This document shows, piece after piece, positions 6,402 through 8,514 of a stretch of DNA of 8,514 bases; positions within the stretch are counted from its first letter, which is position 1; each line of letters begins with the position of its first letter. A program made the position numbers and the translations under genes. This DNA comes from JAFGIT01 sp016929465 [NCBI: Candidatus Coatesbacteria bacterium]. GTDB taxonomy: Bacteria; B130-G9. The DNA lies in contig JAFGIT010000182.1 in NCBI GenBank assembly GCA_016929465.1, positions 1 through 8,514 on the forward strand. The letters run 5' to 3'. A model generated the notes under the pieces. That model was given only the letters and a program-made list of their open reading frames with translations, had not been told where the DNA came from and searched no databases.

Positions 6402-7787
6402 TCAGATACACTCGGGCCTTTTGAGTGGGACGTCAACTCTCCTGACCTCGATCGATACTAGCTGCTGTGTGTTTAGCGCCCCCAGTTTCTCGAACATGAA
6501 TTCGAACCTGTCCTGTAAATCCCTGCAGATTGCATCTCTGATGGACCGCTCCATGCTCCACAGCTTTTTCTTGAAGGGGCCAAATCCCTTCTTGCGGGTC
6601 TTGTATATGAACTGCTCGGATGTCTGATCCTGTTTGCGCTCGTTGGTTAGATTCTTGTGAATCCAGGCGTATATCTCGTTCTTGAGGTCCTTCGGGAAGG
6701 CCTCGTGATCGTAGATGGTATTCTGGAAGCCAGTAGCCAGATGAATTTCGGCAGTCTCTACCTCCGGGAACTTGTCGAACAATTCGTCGGGAAGCGTTGA
6801 GGCGCCGTGCTGAACAGCACCCGCCAGGCCGTAATCCTCTCTGCAGATAGCGGATAGGCTCTCCAGAGTATCGAAGTCCAGAGCGACCTCGGCGATGCTG
6901 CCGTCGGGAAGCGGCACTCCGCCGTGGGCCGTCCCCGTCTGAATCGCCATCTTGCTTATTCCGACAAGTTCGGGGCCCCGTTCGCCCAGCTCCTCAAAGA
7001 AGCCTTCCATATAGGCGGCAAGTTCCTCTGCAGTGCTGTTCTTTCCGCCCACTTCGCCGATCTCTCCACCGAGAGATATGCTCACGTCCTCGGGTTCCTT
7101 GCTGCGGACGTACGCACAGAGCTCAGCAGCCAGGGCGAAGTTGTCGCGCTGCTGCTCGAAGACGGTTTCCTTGGAGAGGTCAACGAGCGTCGAAGTGTCG
7201 AGATCTATATTGAAGAATCCACCGGCTATCGATTCGTCAATCAGGTCCTTCAGCTGCTGAATTTCACGTTCGGGCTGAGTGCGATAGGCCTTGGCTTTTA
7301 CTTGATAGTGGTCGCCCTGCATGAAGAGAGGCCCCTGAAATCCCTCTTTGATCCCCGCGGCAGCAACGACGGCGGTGTATTCCATCGGTCGCTGCATGGT
7401 ATATCCGATCTCCGATTTGGCAATCTCGAAGATCATCGCGCCGACATGGAGTTTTTTGCGAGCGCGGAATATCGCCCTTGCGACATCATACGTCAGTCCG
7501 CGGATATTAACCGCCGGAACAGTCACCCCTGAGAACTCTTCGCGACCGCGTGCCTCATACAGCTCCTGAATAGATGCGAGCCAAAGCCCGAGCTTATTCG
7601 CAGATTCAATTACTATCCATCGCGCCGCATCTCTCGTCTCGTGGTGCTCCGCGAGTGCGGCGGTGAATGCAAGTTCATCGATCAGGTCCCCCCTGAGTCG
7701 CTCCGGATCCAGAACTTTGAATCCGCGTTCGATATCAACGATATTTCTGATTGCGTCCTTCAGATTCGCAATACTCTCAAAGACCAT
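6402..7787 (-). CDS. fba: Class II (metal-dependent) fructose-bisphosphate aldolase, long form
   Basis: The enzyme reversibly condenses glyceraldehyde 3-phosphate and dihydroxyacetone phosphate to fructose 1,6-bisphosphate. The 461-residue protein carries the class II signature sites in order: a VPAVNIRG opening strand at 90-97 (family VPAFNxxN), GDHYQ at 158-162 with D159 and H160 (the family DH pair), GGEIGEVGG at 240-248, GTAHGG at 285-290 with metal-ligand H288, and QHGAST at 326-331 with metal-ligand H327. Typical class II aldolases are about 280-360 residues and begin this core near residue 20. Here about 90 residues precede the core, and a charged C-terminal stretch of roughly 75 residues follows. 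Assignment to aldolase is secure. The exact sugar bisphosphate is inferred, supported by fbp immediately downstream; a tagatose-type substrate is the alternative. The start is ATG 7787 with GGGAGGT seven bases before it. It is the first gene of the fba-fbp operon, with its own promoter candidates upstream. Confidence 0.9.
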   Translation of the reverse strand: MVFESIANLKDAIRNIVDIERGFKVLDPERLRGDLIDELAFTAALAEHHETRDAARWIVIESANKLGLWLASIQELYEARGREEFSGVTVPAVNIRGLTYDVARAIFRARKKLHVGAMIFEIAKSEIGYTMQRPMEYTAVVAAAGIKEGFQGPLFMQGDHYQVKAKAYRTQPEREIQQLKDLIDESIAGGFFNIDLDTSTLVDLSKETVFEQQRDNFALAAELCAYVRSKEPEDVSISLGGEIGEVGGKNSTAEELAAYMEGFFEELGERGPELVGISKMAIQTGTAHGGVPLPDGSIAEVALDFDTLESLSAICREDYGLAGAVQHGASTLPDELFDKFPEVETAEIHLATGFQNTIYDHEAFPKDLKNEIYAWIHKNLTNERKQDQTSEQFIYKTRKKGFGPFKKKLWSMERSIRDAICRDLQDRFEFMFEKLGALNTQQLVSIEVRRVDVPLKRPECI

Positions 7788-7794
7788 GGTTCTG

Positions 7795-7801
7795 ACCTCC
7801 C
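7795..7801 (-). promoter_or_regulatory. Ribosome binding site of fba
   Basis: GGGAGGT on the - strand, seven bases before ATG 7787. It is strong and well spaced, confirming the fba start. Confidence 0.75.
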
Positions 7802-7831
7802 GCTATGTTGCTGGATTCCCAAGCGGCACGG

Positions 7832-7877
7832 ATTATAAGCTTGGAATATGATAAGACAACTTATTGGGCTAAGTCAA
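7832..7877 (-). promoter_or_regulatory. Candidate overlapping sigma-70 promoters for fba-fbp
   Basis: Two possible promoters on the - strand overlap. The first has TTGACT (7872-7877), an 18-base spacer and TATCAT (7848-7853), each box matching five of six consensus bases. The second has TTGTCT (7854-7859), a 16-base spacer and a perfect TATAAT (7832-7837). Either would start transcription some 30-60 bases before the fba start codon. An inverted repeat, ACTTA-N6-TAAGT (7859-7874), lies across the upstream part and could be an operator, though its arms are short. The rest of the 195-base gap (7788-7982) shows no gene. Confidence 0.55.
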
Positions 7878-7976
7878 CACGGATAAGGCGATTGATGCTC
7901 TTAGGAAATTGCGTGATTTGGAAGGAGCGCCCTGTCCTCGGATTTCAGCAGACACTTGAGAAGAGGTGGCGTCTCG

Positions 7977-7993
7977 ACCGCTCTAAGAGCGGT
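7977..7993. repeat. Perfect palindrome over the stop codon of the edge gene
   Basis: ACCGCTCT and AGAGCGGT form an eight-base perfect inverted repeat around a single central base. As RNA it could fold as a seven-pair stem with a three-base loop. The TAG stop codon of the - strand gene (7983-7985) lies inside it. No U-run follows on the - strand, so it is not a standard intrinsic terminator. Confidence 0.5.
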
Positions 7994-8514
7994 TCTGCAT
8001 CTTTAGATGCTCGAACAGCGCCCTCTGAATGAGTGCCGCACGATGGAATTTCACCCAGTCAGACTCGAAAAATTCTCTTCGGACCGCGAACGTCCGCCCG
8101 AGCGTCCAGCCTCTATCCCATTCGTCCCAGTCGAGCTCATCGGGGCTGTTCTCAAATGCCGTGCGTCGGAATGCAAGCCGGTCGTAGCATAGGTGCTCTC
8201 CACCATCATCAAAGAACAAGTCACCGAATTCGGACTCCCAATGCTCGCACTTGTTACGGGTCAGGCTCTTGTTGTCATCCTGGTCCTCACAATCGGGGCG
8301 TTTTGCCAGACACCGTTTGACTCGATCGCCTATTTCCTCCCACGGCTTCGGGCTAAGTCCATGCTTGCCTGCAGCCAGGACCAGTTTCCTGAAGCAGGCC
8401 TTCGCGGCTTGGTAGAATTTCTCCGGATTGCTCACAGTCGGGACCTGTTTGCCTGAGCGTTCATATTCCCAAACGACCCATGATTGGTCGGGGATATGGC
8501 CGGCCTCTATGTGG
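7983..8514 (-). CDS. Unrecognised protein, N-terminus beyond the window edge
   Basis: I do not recognise this protein. The frame is open from the right edge to TAG 7983-7985, giving 176 visible residues. Seen from the edge it starts HIEAGHIPDQSW and shows no in-frame ATG. A GTG at 8435 would give a 150-residue protein, with only a weak AGG eight bases ahead; I favour a longer gene cut by the window. The visible part looks soluble, with no membrane segment or signal peptide. It is rich in charged residues, with an acidic tryptophan patch (DELDWDEWDRGW) at about 101-112 counted from the GTG and a basic aromatic C-terminus. Five cysteines (C14, C42, C49, C63, C83 in the same count) are scattered and form no obvious zinc motif. 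Codon choice looks like that of the neighbours. It lies upstream of fba in the same direction, but the promoter candidates between them suggest a separate unit. Confidence 0.6.
   Translation of the reverse strand, partial: HIEAGHIPDQSWVVWEYERSGKQVPTVSNPEKFYQAAKACFRKLVLAAGKHGLSPKPWEEIGDRVKRCLAKRPDCEDQDDNKSLTRNKCEHWESEFGDLFFDDGGEHLCYDRLAFRRTAFENSPDELDWDEWDRGWTLGRTFAVRREFFESDWVKFHRAALIQRALFEHLKMQNRS
7997..8010. repeat. Second perfect palindrome at the 3' end of the edge gene
   Basis: GCATCT and AGATGC form a six-base perfect inverted repeat around two T bases (8003-8004). It lies inside the last codons of the unrecognised - strand gene and three bases from the palindrome at 7977-7993, so the two make a compact double hairpin. 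Confidence 0.4.

Noticed and set aside
6386-6436. An fbp start at ATG 6436, 17 codons upstream
   Set aside because: It would overlap the fba coding end and leave the strong AAAGGAG at 6393-6399 unused. The added residues do not resemble the family.
6924-7532. A + strand frame of 202 codons
   Set aside because: It is antisense to the aldolase core, whose metal-site motifs prove the - strand is coding.
8193-8456. A + strand 87-codon frame with hydrophobic, membrane-like content
   Set aside because: It lies fully opposite the longer - strand frame that is open to the window edge and has more natural codon use. The hydrophobic look is expected from the complement of charged codons.

Overview
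The window is bacterial chromosome of moderate GC content, densely coding, with no gap between genes longer than about 205 bases. It holds mostly core metabolism and replication genes. I recognise no mobile element, CRISPR array, tRNA or rRNA. A radical-SAM activase of the anaerobic ribonucleotide reductase type suggests an anaerobe or facultative anaerobe. The unusually long class II aldolase and the secreted eight-repeat propeller protein with an unassigned C-terminal module would fit a poorly sampled lineage, but I cannot name the phylum from the sequence alone.

Left block, + strand, 1-3361: the possible tail of an upstream gene, then thiE (thiamine phosphate synthase), a secreted PQQ-type beta-propeller protein, and holA (DNA polymerase III delta subunit). 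Gaps are 15 and 6 bases, so these are probably co-transcribed. The three functions (cofactor synthesis, envelope, replication) have no evident link.

Middle block, - strand, 7787 down to 3406: fba (long-form class II fructose-bisphosphate aldolase), then 16 bases later fbp (class I fructose-1,6-bisphosphatase). Together they form a gluconeogenic pair that converts triose phosphates to fructose 6-phosphate. A good sigma-70-type promoter region lies upstream of fba at 7832-7877, and both genes have strong Shine-Dalgarno sequences. The fbp start is moved to 6385 on that evidence. Further along, separated by 205 and 93 bases, lie a membrane-anchored VWA protein of BatA/BatB type and an NrdG-like radical SAM activase. 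Both start at GTG without an obvious Shine-Dalgarno sequence. The activase meets holA tail to tail across 44 bases.

Right edge, - strand, 7983-8514: an unrecognised acidic, tryptophan-containing protein. Its reading frame stays open to the window edge, so the gene is probably cut off. Its 3' end carries two adjacent perfect palindromes, one of which contains the stop codon.

I found no convincing new multi-gene system. The observations most worth following are the edge gene with its double palindrome, the extended aldolase next to fbp, the C-terminal module of the propeller protein, and the VWA gene that lies apart from its usual partners.
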